Part shown: piece by piece, positions 1 to 11,732 of the stretch
Position numbering within the stretch: the first letter of the stretch is position 1
Layout of the letters: every line of letters begins with the position of its first letter
Notes under the pieces: model-generated
What the model was told of the DNA's origin: nothing
What the model saw: only the letters and a program-made list of their open reading frames with translations
The model's database searches: none
Program-made: the position numbers and the translations under genes
Origin: Rhizaria sp. SCN 62-66
Lineage: Eukaryota; Rhizaria, unplaced
Assembly (NCBI GenBank): GCA_001724265.1
Contig: MEDY01000199.1
Location: 1 to 53,248 of the forward strand
Length of the DNA stretch: 53,248 bases
Direction: 5' to 3'

Positions 1-38
<38 letters not shown>
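1..38. repeat. (CA)n microsatellite
   Basis: A run of CA dinucleotides opens the window and probably continues beyond its left edge, so its full length is unknown. It breaks at the sequence acatacaatg. Confidence 0.97.
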
Positions 39-40
<2 letters not shown>

Positions 41-647
41 ATGCGACATACTGACCGTGAGCAGAAGTCAGATGAGAGTGACTGTGCTAATTGTAAGTTT
101 CGTTTGATTTGTTGGTTTTCAGTGCGAAGTTGATTTCAGTGTCTATGAGTCTATTTTAAGATTTTTAGAGTGTATATTATGAGTTGGTGTCATCTAATGT
201 CTTAGATTCTGCACAACCGTCGATATGTATGGCCAGTGTTGCTACTGCGACACAAATATTTGTTGCGTCGTGGAGACACAGCAAACACACAATCTTAGAG
301 GTATATAATGCTTTCTTTGTTTATCAATCTTCTTTAATTTTATTTCATTCACGCCAAAGTATGGGCGCTATTGCAACATATTATATCATACTAACTCTTC
401 CCAGAAGCTTTGCTCCTCTGATTTAACATAACACATCCTAGAATTCTTAAGCATCGTTATATATACACACTCGTCACATGACGTCACGACCTCCGCCTTT
501 AAGAAACGACTCATAATAACTCATCTTATTGACACAGTTCAAGTTCACTCCAGCTTAGCTACTCACGTTCTCACACATGTGACAACCGTAGAGCTTCATT
601 GCCTTGGAGTGGGCTTCATTGATGCGACTTAACTTCCCCTGTCGGGC
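39..647. other. Intergenic, no gene seen
   Basis: AT-rich sequence downstream of the HSP110 gene, which is transcribed leftward into it. Short open frames exist, but they have no codon bias like the neighbouring genes and no recognisable protein. It presumably holds the HSP110 3' untranslated region. Confidence 0.6.
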
Positions 648-3152
648 TTAGAGGTCGCCACAGAGCTTCTTGAGCTCCTTGAGCTTGGCGTCAACCTTGG
701 GCTTGTCCTCCGGCCCCGCAGCCTCCTCCTCGGCCATCCGCTCCTCTTCCTCCCGCAGGGTGTTGTACACCTTGGCCGCAGCCTCCTCGGTCATGAGCAG
801 CTTCTTCCGGTTCTCGGGACCGAACTTGCTCAGCATCGCGAGGATGTACCCTTCAAGCGCGTTGACAGACACGGCCGTCTCGGCCACAGCCTTGTCGTGG
901 GCCACCATCAGCCGGTACTGAGCCTCGGCCTTAAGCAGCCCCGCCTCGGTCAGGTTCCACGGGTAGTAGCCGTACACAGGCATGTCAACACGGCTTAGTT
1001 TCTTGCCACTGGCGGCGTTCTGCGCGTTGTAGGCCGTGAGGGCCGGGTTAGCAACGTCCAACATGGTCTGGGCAGAGAGCACGCTCAACAGACCGGAGCC
1101 ATCGACCTAAAACGCAGTGAAATACCACACACGGGATTTGAAGCAGATGATGTGAGTTTGATGATCTAAACATGACGTGAAGTTTAATAAGCTGTGCATT
1201 ACATGTTCAGATATAGTTTGAGTTCACGGATCAAACATTATGGGTGATATATAGAACATTTTGTTTGTTTTGCAAGTGCTTGCTGCGATGGCAACGTACC
1301 TTGATCTTGAGCTTGATCTTAAGGTCACTGGCGGCCGGGTCGAAGATCTCGACCGGGAGCTTCGCCGCGGCGTCTGTGGGCGCCGTGATGGCGAAGCGCG
1401 CGATGTACGGGTGCGTGGGTGGGCGGTTGGCGGCGTCGGTGTAGCGCACTGCCAGCTGCAGCGGCAGCGCGGTCTCGCGGATGGTGAGGATCTTGACCGA
1501 GGGGATCGGCGCCTGGGGCGGGTAGAGTCCAATGCTCTCGTCCATGCTGCAGACGGGGAGTGTTCCGGTGACCGGACCGGAAGGGTCGTGCTTCCACTCG
1601 GCCGTGATCGGGAACGACGTCACCTCCTGCCGGTGACGAGATTAAACAAAAAAAACAAAGACATTGAGACATAGATGAGAGCTGCTTCATGAAAAACAAA
1701 CATTAAGAGGAATAATACCATTTGTTGTGCTTTAGTTTCATTTCACACAATTTAGATAGTGTTATTCGTTCTAAACGCGCATTAACAGATAATCGATAAG
1801 AACGCACCTGGACCTCGTAGGGCTTGACTTTGAATTGCGGGACGAGCATCGCACAATGCAGCGTGGCGCCCCAGCAGACGGACTCATCCGCGTCGCAGGT
1901 CTTGGAGACCTCGCGGCCAAACACGGCGCGGATGAGCGACTGTACGTACGGCACACGAGTACCGCCGCCTAGGAGTTCTAGCGAGTGCAGCTGGTCGAGC
2001 GAAGTATTGGCGGCCTTAACAGCGCGCTCCAGCGGCGCCAGGAGACGGTCGCGGAAGTTGTCCTTGATGAGGGCTTCGAATTCCTCGCGTGTGACGACGC
2101 CCTTGACGTCGGTATCGTTCATGAGGTACTCGATGGTGTAGGGCGCCGAGGTGTTAGCCGAAAGCACTTGCTTGAGCCGGTCGCACTCCTTGCGCAGCTT
2201 GAGCACCGCGCGCGTGTTGGTCCACACGTCGAGCTTGTACCGCTGCTTGATGTCCTCCGCGAGCTTGACCACGAGCAGCTCGTCGAAGTCGCGCCCGCCG
2301 AGCCTGTGATCGGACTCGATCGCGAGCATCTTGAGGTCCGCCCCGCTGATGCTCACCACGGCCACGTCGGTCGAACACACGCCGATGTCGTAGAAGGCAA
2401 TCACGCGGCGCTCAGTGTCGCTCGTAAAGGTGCGCCGCATGCCGTACTGCGTGGCCACGCACGTCAGGTCGTTGACGAGGCGCAGCACGTTGAGGTTCGC
2501 CATGCGCGCCGCGTCGAACATCGCGCGGCGCCTGAAGAAAGATACCAAAGAATGTATAGATAGAGTGTGTTAGTGATGAAACTGCTTGATGATAGAGATA
2601 TTCACATATAGTATGTCTGCATAACGTTTGGATTTGATTCAAGACTGTTAACGTAGCAATATGTGTCATTTTGTAATATTTCTTCAAGACGTACTGCGTG
2701 TCGTTGAAGTAGTGGGGCACTGCGATGACACAGTCGTTGATGGCGAAGTCGGTGACCGAGGCGACGCACGTTTGCTTGATCTTGGCGAGCAGCGTGGCAA
2801 CGACTTCCTCGGGCGTGACGACGACGTCCTTGTCGAGGTGGCGGACGGCGATGGCGACGCGCCCGTCAGCGTCAGGCACCAGCTTCGCGGGGATGAACTT
2901 CTGCTCGTGCGCGACGTCGGGGTCTGAGAACCACTTGCCGATGATGCGCTTAATGTAAACGACGGTGTTGGCCGAGTTGGAGAGGTAGTGGCTGATGGCG
3001 TCATCGGCCACGAAGCGCTGACGCGCGTGGTACGAGACCATCGCGCGTGTCTTGCGCTTGCCGATCTCGTTCTGGAGTACGTCGATGGTGTTGTTGCGGA
3101 AGGCCGCCACAGTCAGCGACTCGTCGCCGAAGTCGAGGCCAAACACGCTCAT
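648..3152 (-). CDS. HSP110: HSP110-family chaperone (HSPA4/SSE type)
   Basis: Large Hsp70-like cytosolic protein that acts as nucleotide-exchange factor and holdase for Hsp70. Four exons: 3152-2695, 2531-1808, 1626-1300, 1106-648, giving 655 residues; all three junctions keep phase (the first joins CA|G to read NDTQRRAMFDAARMANLN). The start MSVFGLDFGDESLTVAAF matches the HSP110 N-terminus, where canonical Hsp70 has GIDLGTTYS. Residues 1 to about 390 form the actin-like ATPase domain, with the VPHYFNDTQRR and ELLGGGTRVPYVQSLI motifs. Next comes a beta-sandwich beginning at EVTSFPITAEWKHDPSG, then an acidic helical tail ending KKLCGDL. It is close to yeast Sse1 in size (about 690) and shorter than animal HSPA4 (about 840), mainly because the acidic loop is reduced. 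It is divergent with the secreted-protein gene at 3909. No clear heat-shock element was found by eye. Confidence 0.94.
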
Positions 3153-3908
3153 GCTGCGGTGGGGGTGCGCGGGCGGAAAACGGGCGTTGCGGGGGGCCGG
3201 GGAGCGATTTGGGGGTGCTGGGGGGAGGGGAGTTGTTGAGAGTGGGCTCTGGGAAGGAGGTAGAGGATTGTCGGGGGAGATAGACCGTTTGAAGAGTGTG
3301 AATATTATTAAGGTTTAGGCGTAGTCATGTGATATATGCATGCGTGGCGGTTTCTTGGCTGGACATCGGTGTGAATCAGGGGAGTTGATTGGAACGATGG
3401 TGTCAGTCTGGGTGGGGGAAACACTGGGTGAGGCGACGAAACATCATCGCAGAAACAGCACCTAGCATCATTCAGTGATTCGATAAAAAGATCACGTGCA
3501 CCAGAAACGCAAGGCAGTTCTATTTTTCGCTGCGTTATGCACCTTGACGACGTTTTCAGCGCCCTAGCCCATGTCAAATATCGCCAGACCGTTTGTCACT
3601 ATTCGAGAGCAGAGCCGGTTGCATTCGTGGTTAGCTGGCTTGCTGCTCACGGTCACTCCCCCAGCCAAAGCTCTGAAGCAGAGAGGCGTTGACTTGTGGG
3701 ATCCAATGTGAGTTCTTATGACCGTTATTTGATTCACCGCTTTAGTACAAGAAGCTATCCGAATATGTATATTGGGATATTTATCAATCAATTTCTGAAG
3801 TGCCACTCTTTGTGCCCTGCTGGCCTCGTCTAGTTCCTCCTTCACTCACCTCACTGAGCCCACCTGCACCACTCTTCTTCCCCTTGCTCTTGCCCCGTAA
3901 ACAGAGTG
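3153..3908. promoter_or_regulatory. Divergent upstream region, HSP110 / small secreted protein
   Basis: The 756 bases between two divergent start codons must hold both promoters. It contains G-rich stretches next to the HSP110 start (3160-3250) and a pyrimidine-rich tract (about 3830-3900) just before the secreted-protein ATG. I could not identify specific factor sites. Confidence 0.5.
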
Positions 3909-4680
3909 ATGAAGGTTTTCACCCTTTTGGCTGCTTTCATTTGTGTGATTGCGCTGTGGGTCTCCACCTCCACTGCCTCGACCGCTGAGGTACGTTCTCT
4001 AAGCAACTCTTATATCTCTCGTCTTTCCTAACTTGCCTTACCCAACGCTCTCCACGTTTCCTCCATCTCTGCTATGTTTCCCAAACGCCCGATCATTCAC
4101 TTCTCTCACATACCAACGTCAATTTTGTTTGATTTTGTGCTGCCTCAGGTTGTGCACCGCATTGATGCCGAACACTTCGCGCAGTACATGCGCCAGCTCC
4201 TCACCGAGGAGGAGGTACGTTCATCCCACTCCAACCAAACACTTTAAACGCACATATCTCGCCATAATATGACTGAATTGGGTCAAAACTTCACATGATT
4301 ATATGAAGCAAATTTCTATATATTCTTTATGAAATGTACCTTCCAATAATCTCGACTTCATATGCTCACCAATTATTCCTTTGTTCTTGTTCATCTCTTG
4401 CCTCCTGTAGCTCGCCGCGGCCTCCGAGGTCGACATCGACTCGATCGCCGCCACCTCTTTCCTCCAGCTCTCGACCTCGATCGGCGCCTCGGCCTCGGAC
4501 CCTGATCCGGCGGTCAACGGCCCCGGCGCGGGCGCGTCGACGGCCGGCGCCAACGGCGGCACCAACGGCGGCCCTTCCCCGTCCGCCGCCACCGGCACCG
4601 CCGACGCCAACGCGCAGAACCCCGAGCGGTGCCGTCGCCTGCTTAACACCTGGCTTGGTAAGTGCGTCTTTGCCGTCTAA
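3909..4680 (+). CDS. Small secreted protein with C-terminal cysteine pair
   Basis: Three exons, 3909-3989, 4149-4214 and 4411-4680, joined in phase at GTACGT donors and CAG/TAG acceptors, give 138 residues. Residues 1-24 (MKVFTLLAAFICVIALWVST, then STAS) form a clear signal peptide. A short charged helix follows (VVHRIDAEHFAQYMRQLLTEEE), then an acidic stretch (EVDIDSIA), a Gly/Ala/Pro/Asn-rich spacer, and a basic C-terminal end, ERCRRLLNTWLGKCVFAV, whose two cysteines are ten residues apart and could form a disulfide loop. I do not recognise the family. A GTAAGT at 4658 could be a donor leading to another exon, but no clear continuation was found and none of the other introns here uses that donor, so the in-frame TAA at 4678 is preferred. 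Confidence 0.72.
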
Positions 4681-5301
4681 GCGCACGAGCGCGCGTTCAG
4701 CAGTCAGGGTAAGGGTAGCGCCGCCCGTCTAAGTGGGTACTTAGAGGGAGCTGCATGTGGAGAGATGAGAGATGGGTCTAAGCGTGGTGTGTCCCGACTA
4801 CGTGGGATATATTGGGGAAGGTAGAACTTAGACTTGGTGCGCTAAAGTGTTTCATATGAGACTGTAACTCTGCTAAGCTGTGCCGGAGCAACTGTTTAAC
4901 AGATAACTATTCACAACAAGCTTTTGATGCAGAGCTCCTCACAATGATATGACAGTATGAATACACATGTTATTTAGTTTTTGACAAGATCAAACAATGC
5001 CAACACATTCTTTCGTCTGATAATGCGTTCCTGGCTCCACGCTTGTCTCAAAAGAGACTGACATAATGAGTGTGCATTCTGACGTGGTAAATAAGCATTA
5101 AACCTTGCGGATTTCGGGGATAACTACATGAAACTACTTTATTAAACGAATATACACTGTCAATACCTTTATATATCACCCATGTGAAAAAAACAAACGG
5201 ACCATTTTACACACCGAATTTATGCTGACCAACGACGAGTGACGCGTTACACCGAACCCATCACAGAATCCATAGCGGCCTAACTTCCCGTCGCCCAGCG
5301 C
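4681..5301. other. Convergent intergenic region
   Basis: AT-rich DNA between the 3' ends of the small secreted-protein gene and SF3B4. It holds two copies of a TCTAAG/CTTAGA-type motif near 4729-4745 and a GGCCTAACTTCC at 5277-5288, just past the SF3B4 stop. No gene or RNA was recognised. Confidence 0.55.
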
Positions 5302-6846
5302 TCAGCGGCGCATCATGTGCGGCGGCGGCGGCGGCGGCGCCAAACCCATCCCGCCCATCCCCGGCGGCGGCGGCGGCGGCGGCACGCCAGCGAAGCCAAA
5401 GCCACCGGGACCGGGGGGGCCGGCCATATGCGGCAGCGGCGGCGGCGGCGGGGCAAAGCCGCCGCCACCCATCATGGGCATGGGCATGGGCATAGGGGGC
5501 CCTCCGCCCATCGGCGCACCGCGGCCGCCGAAGCCGGGGGGCGGGGGCGGCGGCGCATAGCCACCTCCCATCGCTCCAGGGCCCATCTGACCTGGCATTT
5601 GGCCGGGCATTTGACTGGAGCCGAAGCCGGGCGGCGGCGGCGGCGGTGGGGCGCCGCCACTGCTGCCGCCAGAGGCGAAGAATGACGGCGGCGGCGGCGG
5701 CGGGGCGGTGACGCCTGCGTAGCCCTGTGGCGCGACCGCGCCCCCGCCCCCGTAGTATGGGGCGGCCGGCGGGGGCGCGAACTGACCGTGGGCGCCATGC
5801 GTACCGGGACCCGGGTACTGACCGTGGGCGCCATGCGCACCGGGGGCGCCCAGTCCCGGCGCGGCCGTGGCGGCGCTGACAGCCATATTTCCGCCGAACG
5901 CGGTGCTCACAGCCCCGCCGGCGGCGGCGCCGCGCGCGCCGGGGTACGTGTTGCCCCTGAGCCCGTCGTTGGTGCCGACGTAGGCGAGCTCGGAGATGGA
6001 CGGCGCCGCGATGCGCATGTGCATAGTGCGCGTCGCCGCTGCCAGTAGGCGCTCCGCTTGGCTGCCGTGGCGCTCGCCAGACCCGACCGCGCCGCTGCTG
6101 CTGCTGCTGCTGCTGCTGCTGTCTTTGAAGGCGTAGGCGACCGTGATGGGCTTGGAGAGCACGTACTGACCGTTCATGGCGTTGATGGCGGCGTCGGCGC
6201 TCTCGAACGAGTCGTAATTGAGAAACGCCGAGCCGCGCGACGCGCCCGTCTCGGCATCACGGAGGACGGCGACGGACAGCAGCGCGCCGAACGAGTTGAA
6301 GATCTCCGAGAGCATCGGCTCGTCGGCGTTGTGGTCGAGGTTGCCGATAAAGACCTTGGCCTGCCAGCCCTGTGCGTCGCGCGTGTCACGGTCTTCCTGG
6401 CGCGCGCGCGAGATGCGCAACATCTTACCGAAGAGCTTGACCGTGTTGAGCACGCGGATCGCGTAGTCCGCGTCCTCGGGGGTCGCGAACTCGCAAAAGG
6501 CGTAGTGCTGGTTCTCCGTGGTGACCTTGTCGCGCGGCATGATGAGGTTGAGAACAGGGCCCGCCTGGACCATGAGTTCCCACACGAGCTCCTCGGTCGC
6601 CTGCTTGTCTAAGTTGCCCACGTACACCGTCGCCTCAGGGTTCCTAGAGAGCGCAAATAAAGGCAAAACATGAATCAGGAAGACAATTATATATATGTTA
6701 AAGTGAATGATACTCTACTGAAGTTTTATTGCAAGCGGGCTTGGTATACATGAAAAATATGGAGTTATGCGATGGCTGTTGTGGAAGACGTACTTGAGGT
6801 GGTAGGTGACGACACCGGCACCAGGGTTGTTCTGAGCAGAAAGCAT
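5302..6846 (-). CDS. SF3B4: Splicing factor 3B subunit 4 (SF3B4/SAP49)
   Basis: Subunit of the SF3b complex in U2 snRNP, which helps anchor U2 at the branch site. Two exons, 6846-6794 and 6643-5302, make 464 residues; the AA|G junction gives MLSAQNNPGAGVVTYHLK followed by NPEATVYVGNLDKQ, the typical start of this family. RRM1 lies at about residues 22-97 (RNP2 VYVGNL, RNP1 YAFCEF) and RRM2 at about 112-189 (RNP2 VFIGNL, RNP1 SAFLNY), closing with SKPITVAYAFKDS as in animal and yeast homologues. A run of nine serines precedes the diagnostic motif GERHGSQAERLLAA. The rest is a Gly/Pro-rich tail with repeated PPPPPP blocks, which in other species contacts partner proteins. The first exon codes for only 17.7 codons. 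The family assignment is not in doubt. Confidence 0.97.
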
Positions 6847-7951
6847 TTTGTTTCACAAAGCAAGGACTACTGTGGTATTCACAACAAGTATCTGATGCTA
6901 TTGCTGACGGTCGCTACTTCAGGGTTGTCTTAACTGTTGCAGAGAACAGGAAGGAACCAGAACCTGAGTTTGAGCTTGGACAACGGACTTGCTGTCGCTA
7001 TAGATGTCTAGCGGGCGGAAAGCACGGTTATTCAAAACAGCACCACACGTAACAAGTAGAAAAAGACGTTGTCTACGTGGGAGCTAAGCGGTGGGTCGTG
7101 AGAGCTGTGTTACCTAGCACAAGAGAGCTTTGTGGAGGCCACAGCGAGGGAGCTTTGCACTGCGGGGAGCGCGTGTTTTGTCGCAGAAAATTACGTGGGT
7201 AGCACGCTATTCGCAGTCGTTAAAGTGGGATAAATAGACTTTTCGTGTCACGAAAAGCGTTCTGAGTGGTATATCTGACCAGTCAACGATCAGATCGTAT
7301 CTCCCGAGGAGTGTCGACATCAGTCGCACAGTGCGGTCCCCTCAGTGCGCCACTTTCCGTTGGCAAGAGCAATCAAGACGAGACTTGGCTTCATACTTGT
7401 ACAACGTCGTAAAGACACCACCATATGACTTAAGCTTGCGTTGACGTGAATTTCACGAGTTTGTCATTGATTAAAATCCATTTATTTGGCTCTGTTGCGA
7501 TAACTACATCTCCGTATTCAACTAAAATGACAGGCCACGTCGTCGCACTTGAAGGGCCAGATGCCGAACTTTTTTGAGGCAGATACTATGCTGTAAGCAG
7601 CGCGTACAAGTGACTGCTAAAATGGTTTTACGAACAAAAACTCTCTTAATATTGTGGTTTTTGCGTCAACTTACGTGTTTAGCCTGGTTTATACCACTTT
7701 TTAGCGTCTGCTGTCACCCCCTCCTCAACTTCGCTTCGCTCCTTTCCTCAGCTCTATTTGTCTGCACACTCCGCTTTCCCCTTTTTTTTACCGTCTGTCT
7801 ACACACTTATCTTAATTGCACCTGCTATTTACACGATGCTATTACTGTTGAACGTGCACCTCACTTTTTCCCATGCCACGGCGCCTCTTAATACTCCGTA
7901 TTCGTCTCCATATTCGCATCGTCGCACAACAATTGCCTAGACACACCGCCA
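6847..7951. promoter_or_regulatory. Divergent upstream region, SF3B4 / S28-like gene
   Basis: About 1.1 kb between two divergent starts. It contains a perfect 19-base palindrome with one central base (7239-7257, arms CTTTTCGTG/CACGAAAAG). From about 7680 to 7900 it is pyrimidine-rich, as expected just before the + strand gene. No tRNA or snRNA was recognised. Confidence 0.5.
7239..7257. repeat. 19-bp palindrome CTTTTCGTG-T-CACGAAAAG
   Basis: Nine-base arms are perfectly complementary around a single T. It lies about 390 bases upstream of the SF3B4 start and 690 upstream of the S28-like gene. It could be a dimeric factor site or chance. Confidence 0.6.
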
Positions 7952-9718
7952 ATGCTGAGCCCGCGCGTGCTCCTCGTACTGGCCTGCGCCGTTCTCGCCC
8001 TCGCGGGCACTTGCACGGCTTTTATTAACACGGCGGACATGACACACTCGCTGCCGTACGATCACGCCAACGTCTCCCGCGGCCGCTTCATGCACGTCTT
8101 CCGTGGCTCCACCACCAAGCCCACGGACAATGCCTTTGTGTTCGTCAACGACGCCGACTCGCTGACGTTCGACGTCGCCACCAACGCGCCCGCATCGATC
8201 TTTTCCACGTACCAAGCCCGCTTCAACGCGTCCTTCTTCTTCATCCCCTTGCGCTTCCACCAGGCCTCGACGGGCGTGCCCCCGTTCGAGCACCGCGACA
8301 CCGTACACATGGAACACATGGTCAACGACCTCCACGTGCTCCTCACCGAGCACGACATTCTCAAGAAGATCCCCAAGATTGTTCTCGTCGGCACCGGCCG
8401 CGGCGGCGCTGTGGCGGCCCACTACCGCGCTCTCTATGCGACGCTCAACAGGCGCGTTCTGGGCGCCTTCGTCGACACTCCGCATATGAGGAAGCTCACT
8501 TACTCGAGGATCTTCTCGCCTCCTTCTGGTGTCTCTGCCGATTGCACGGGAGCTATTGCCTCCGCTATCAAGGTATGTCTGTCATCAAGAATCAGTCAGT
8601 CCTTGGAATCCTACAACAACTGTCATGCTCACAACGCAGTGACTCGAAGTTCCAATTGCTATCTCTCATGCATCACTGCCCCATTTCTTGTTATACAACG
8701 CTTGCATGTCTATTTATGTATCTATTTATGTAGGACATCGACAACACCCTGCGCCAGGACACGACACCCGAGTCCGGCGCCGTCCTCAAGCAGAAGTTCA
8801 ACCTGTGCGCCGCCCCCCCCATCGGCATGACCGCGGTCGAGCGCGCATTCTTCTGGTTCCAGCTCTCGTACCCGATCGCGCGCTATATGCACTCGCCACA
8901 CTCAATGTACGCCAACACACCGCGCAGCCCCGACGCCATCTGCGAGCGCTTCACCATGAAGGATAACGTGACAGAGCTCGCGGCGGTGCACAAGGTGATG
9001 CGGTGGAACCCCGCCTCGTGTCTCGACGTCGACATGAACTCGGCGCTCACCACGGGTCCCGTGCTCGACCTCTTCCAGGTGCGTTTCCCTCGATCTTCCA
9101 CTGCAAGAACTCACCATGTTGTTGTGTAACTTGACAGCGACATTTTGCAATATAACACGACGTTCAAGTGGAATATGAAACTTTACTTGTAGATAACATG
9201 ATAAATTACCATTTCTTTAGCCACAATCTGTAAGGCACGTGATGTTAACGCCGACAAAATGAGTTCCTCACACCTATGCACATTTTTTGTAATTGTAACA
9301 GGGTTCCGAGATCGCGTACTCTTGCTCTGGTGGCCTCGCAATCCCCACGACCGACGGCATCTACTCCCCGTTCGCCCCCTACGCGATCTCCCGGGACTTG
9401 TACGACGACGTCTGTCGCCTCTACCTCGGCCCCAAGTTCAGCATCGCGACCGCGTCCGCCGCGGCCGACCGCATCGAGCGCAACCTGGGCTCCAACACGC
9501 ACTACACGGGTAGCCACGTGTTCTTCGTGCGGTCCTCGGCTGACCCGCTGGCCGAGGCCGCGGACATCTACGTGCCCGAGCCCGTCAATACGCTGGTACG
9601 GACCAGCACGATCCGCGGGTACGCTTTCCGCGCGCCAGAGGCCACGGACTCAACGGAGCTGCGCGAAATCAAGCGCAAGATCTCCGTCTTCGTCGACAAG
9701 CTCTTCACAGCGGCGTAA
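7952..9718 (+). CDS. Secreted S28 serine-carboxypeptidase-like protein, apparently inactive
   Basis: Three exons, 7952-8572, 8734-9078 and 9302-9718, encode 460 residues, the usual S28 length. Residues 1-22 (MLSPRVLLVLACAVLALAGT) are a signal peptide, so the protein enters the secretory or lysosomal route. The layout follows the prolyl carboxypeptidase/DPP7 family: SLPYDHANVSRGRFMHVF near the start (family: LDHFN...F.QRY), FFFIPLRFHQAS (family: EHRYYGKS), a helix-rich cap in the middle, SADPLAEA (family: LDPW) and a C-terminal helix EIKRKISVFVDKLF. The nucleophile motif GGSYGG reads GTGRGG, so the serine is replaced, and the HH.D motif near the end reads GYAFRAP, so the histidine is missing; only the Asp appears kept. 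Either the protein has a non-enzymatic role or the family assignment is more distant than it looks. Several N-glycosylation sites (NVS, NAS, NVT) fit secretion. Confidence 0.75.
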
Positions 9719-10656
9719 GCGAACGTTCACTCACGCGCTGAGTTGGCAATCACTCTTCGTCAATAGTCGCGAGTGATCAGATGCGCCAAACGTCTTTCAT
9801 TCTGCAATGGTTACGCGAACAATATGAAGTTGACTTCATGTATTCGCAATTCATTTATAACAAGTCTTTTGACTTTCGTACTTGCTTTTTTGTTTTCTGT
9901 TGATGAGTTCTTGTTCGTTAATTTGTTCTTTGGGCTTATGAAGAAGAAATATTGACAGGAGGAGTATGATGCAGCATTTTACTATGGTTATTAGTTCTTA
10001 GACGATACCAGTAGTGCTTTCGTATTCTTTTTGAGCTGTTTTGTGTTATTTTGCGGTGATGTCATAATATTATGTTGTCAAACGCATAATATATATGTTT
10101 AGGCAATCATGTCGCATAGCTCAGTCTTTATTTCAAACGTACGCTTATGGAACAACCCACGAACTCATGACACATATAGTACAGCTCGACGTGCGCTGTA
10201 CACATTTGATGGGGCTTTTGTGCTGTCGTTTTGTGTGCGACAATCTATAGCTTCACCCTTTCAAGTCTTTTTGCTGCTATGGTCGCTGGGCTTGTTAGCT
10301 GTTTGTTCTGTTTGTTAGCGTCTTGGACAATCGAACTTGTGGGTATCCTGTCCTCAGTCACTTGTCTCCTTGGATATTCCAAAGCAAAGCGTTTGCTGTT
10401 TTAACTCATAGCCACACCTTTATATGCGCAACCTAAAATTGAGACTTGTTGCTACATAATAAATATGATATTGTGAGCGAAACTTGTGCATATGTTGATC
10501 AGAGTCTTTCTGACCAACAGTCCGACTGCATAACTATTTTATCGGTCCTGTCTGTCGGACGGACGGCCGCAGCCGCCGGACCTTTTTGTAAGCCGCGGAG
10601 TTGGATGCCGAAAGACGACGGTTTTGAGCCCCTAGTTTCGCTTGAAAACATCCGAC
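9719..10656. other. Intergenic, S28-like to GAR1
   Basis: AT-rich, about 940 bases, between two genes on the same strand. It must hold the upstream 3' end and the GAR1 promoter. No gene or structured RNA was recognised. Confidence 0.55.
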
Positions 10657-11732
10657 ATGAGTTACCGTGGTAGCTTTTCCGGCGGTCCTCGTCCCGGTTA
10701 TTCTGGCGGCTCTCGTACGTTTTCTTATCCGATGCGCATATCCCTCCCAATTCCCCCACTCCGTAACCCCATCACCCTCCCAGCACACTCGGCCCGCTTC
10801 TTCCTCTTGCTTCCCTGCTGCACCCCGCAAAAATTCAGTTTATTTCTGCAACTGAACTCCAGCTTCTGTCTCACATATTCCTATCTATCTATCAACATTT
10901 AACTCTATTATTGCGTTGCCTTCCTCTGCATCCTCGCCCGCTGCCAACGCTCGCGTCTCGCTGTCCCGTTGTTTCTCTCCTCAGGCGGCGGCTACGGCGG
11001 CGGCGGCGGCGGCGGTGGCGGCTACGGCCGCGACGACGGCCCGCCCGCCGAGGTGGTGGAGCTGGGCGTGTTTATGCATACGTGCGAGGACGAGCTGGTG
11101 TGCCGCTCGACGCACGACAAGATCCCCCACTTCTCCGCCCCAATCTATCTGCAGAACAAGAACAAGATCGGTCGCATCGACGAGATCCTCGGCCCCATCA
11201 ACGAGGTCTACTTTACCGTCAAGCTCGAGCCCGGCGTCAAGGCCGCGTCGTTCGAGAAGGAGCAGAAGGTCTACATCGGCTCAGACAAGCTCCTCCCGGC
11301 TTCGCGCTTCACCCAGCCCCAGGTACGCCTCACGCAACTCACCCCACAACATATCTGACATTAAAGATCTCTGCATACCGAAATATTCATTTTAGATGTT
11401 GTTTCAATTTCTATTGTTCACATTATATTTACGTTTTATCTCACAACTCCTCTACCTTTGTGCTCTATGCTTTCATTCTTGTTCCTCTTCGCTTTTCCCT
11501 CTCTTCTCAGGCTTCCAGCGGTGGCCGCAAGGGCGCTGCCGGCCCCGGCGGCCGCGGCGGCGCGCGTGGCGGCCGCGGCGGCTTCGGTGCCCCCCGTGGC
11601 GGCCGTGGCGGCTTTGGCGGCGGCCGCGGTGGCTCGTTCGGCGCGGGCGGCCGCGGCGGTGCCCCCCCGCGTGGCGGCTTCGGCGGCGCCCGCGGCGGCG
11701 GCGGCGCCCGCGGCGGCCGTGGCCGTGCGTAA
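10657..11732 (+). CDS. GAR1: H/ACA ribonucleoprotein subunit GAR1
   Basis: Core protein of H/ACA snoRNPs, which pseudouridylate rRNA and snRNA in the nucleolus. Three exons, 10657-10714, 10985-11322 and 11511-11732, give 205 residues; the first junction joins C|GC inside a Gly-rich run. Residues 1-45 are a Gly/Arg/Tyr-rich N-terminal GAR region. Residues about 46-132 form the conserved core, with GVFMHTCEDELVCRST, IPHFSAPIYLQNKNKIGRID and EILGPINEVYFTVKLEPGVK, the segments known from yeast and human GAR1. Residues 133-205 form a C-terminal RGG/FGG tail expected to bind RNA and be arginine-methylated. Both GAR tails are present, as in fungi, animals and plants. Confidence 0.97.

Noticed and set aside
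1-38. CA repeat as a telomere or chromosome end
   Set aside because: Plain dinucleotide microsatellite; no G-rich telomeric unit is seen.
184-426. 80-codon open frame left of HSP110
   Set aside because: AT-rich codons, no domain, no splice or signal features; looks like chance in non-coding DNA.
3564-3845. Minus-strand frame with a helix-like start (EELDEASRAQRVALQKLI)
   Set aside because: It begins at GTG directly after a stop, lies in the pyrimidine tract upstream of the plus-strand gene and turns into non-coding-like sequence; no acceptor or donor pair supports it.
5317-6612. Long plus-strand frames opposite SF3B4
   Set aside because: They are complements of Gly/Pro- and RRM-coding sequence with GC-rich third positions; the minus-strand product is certain.
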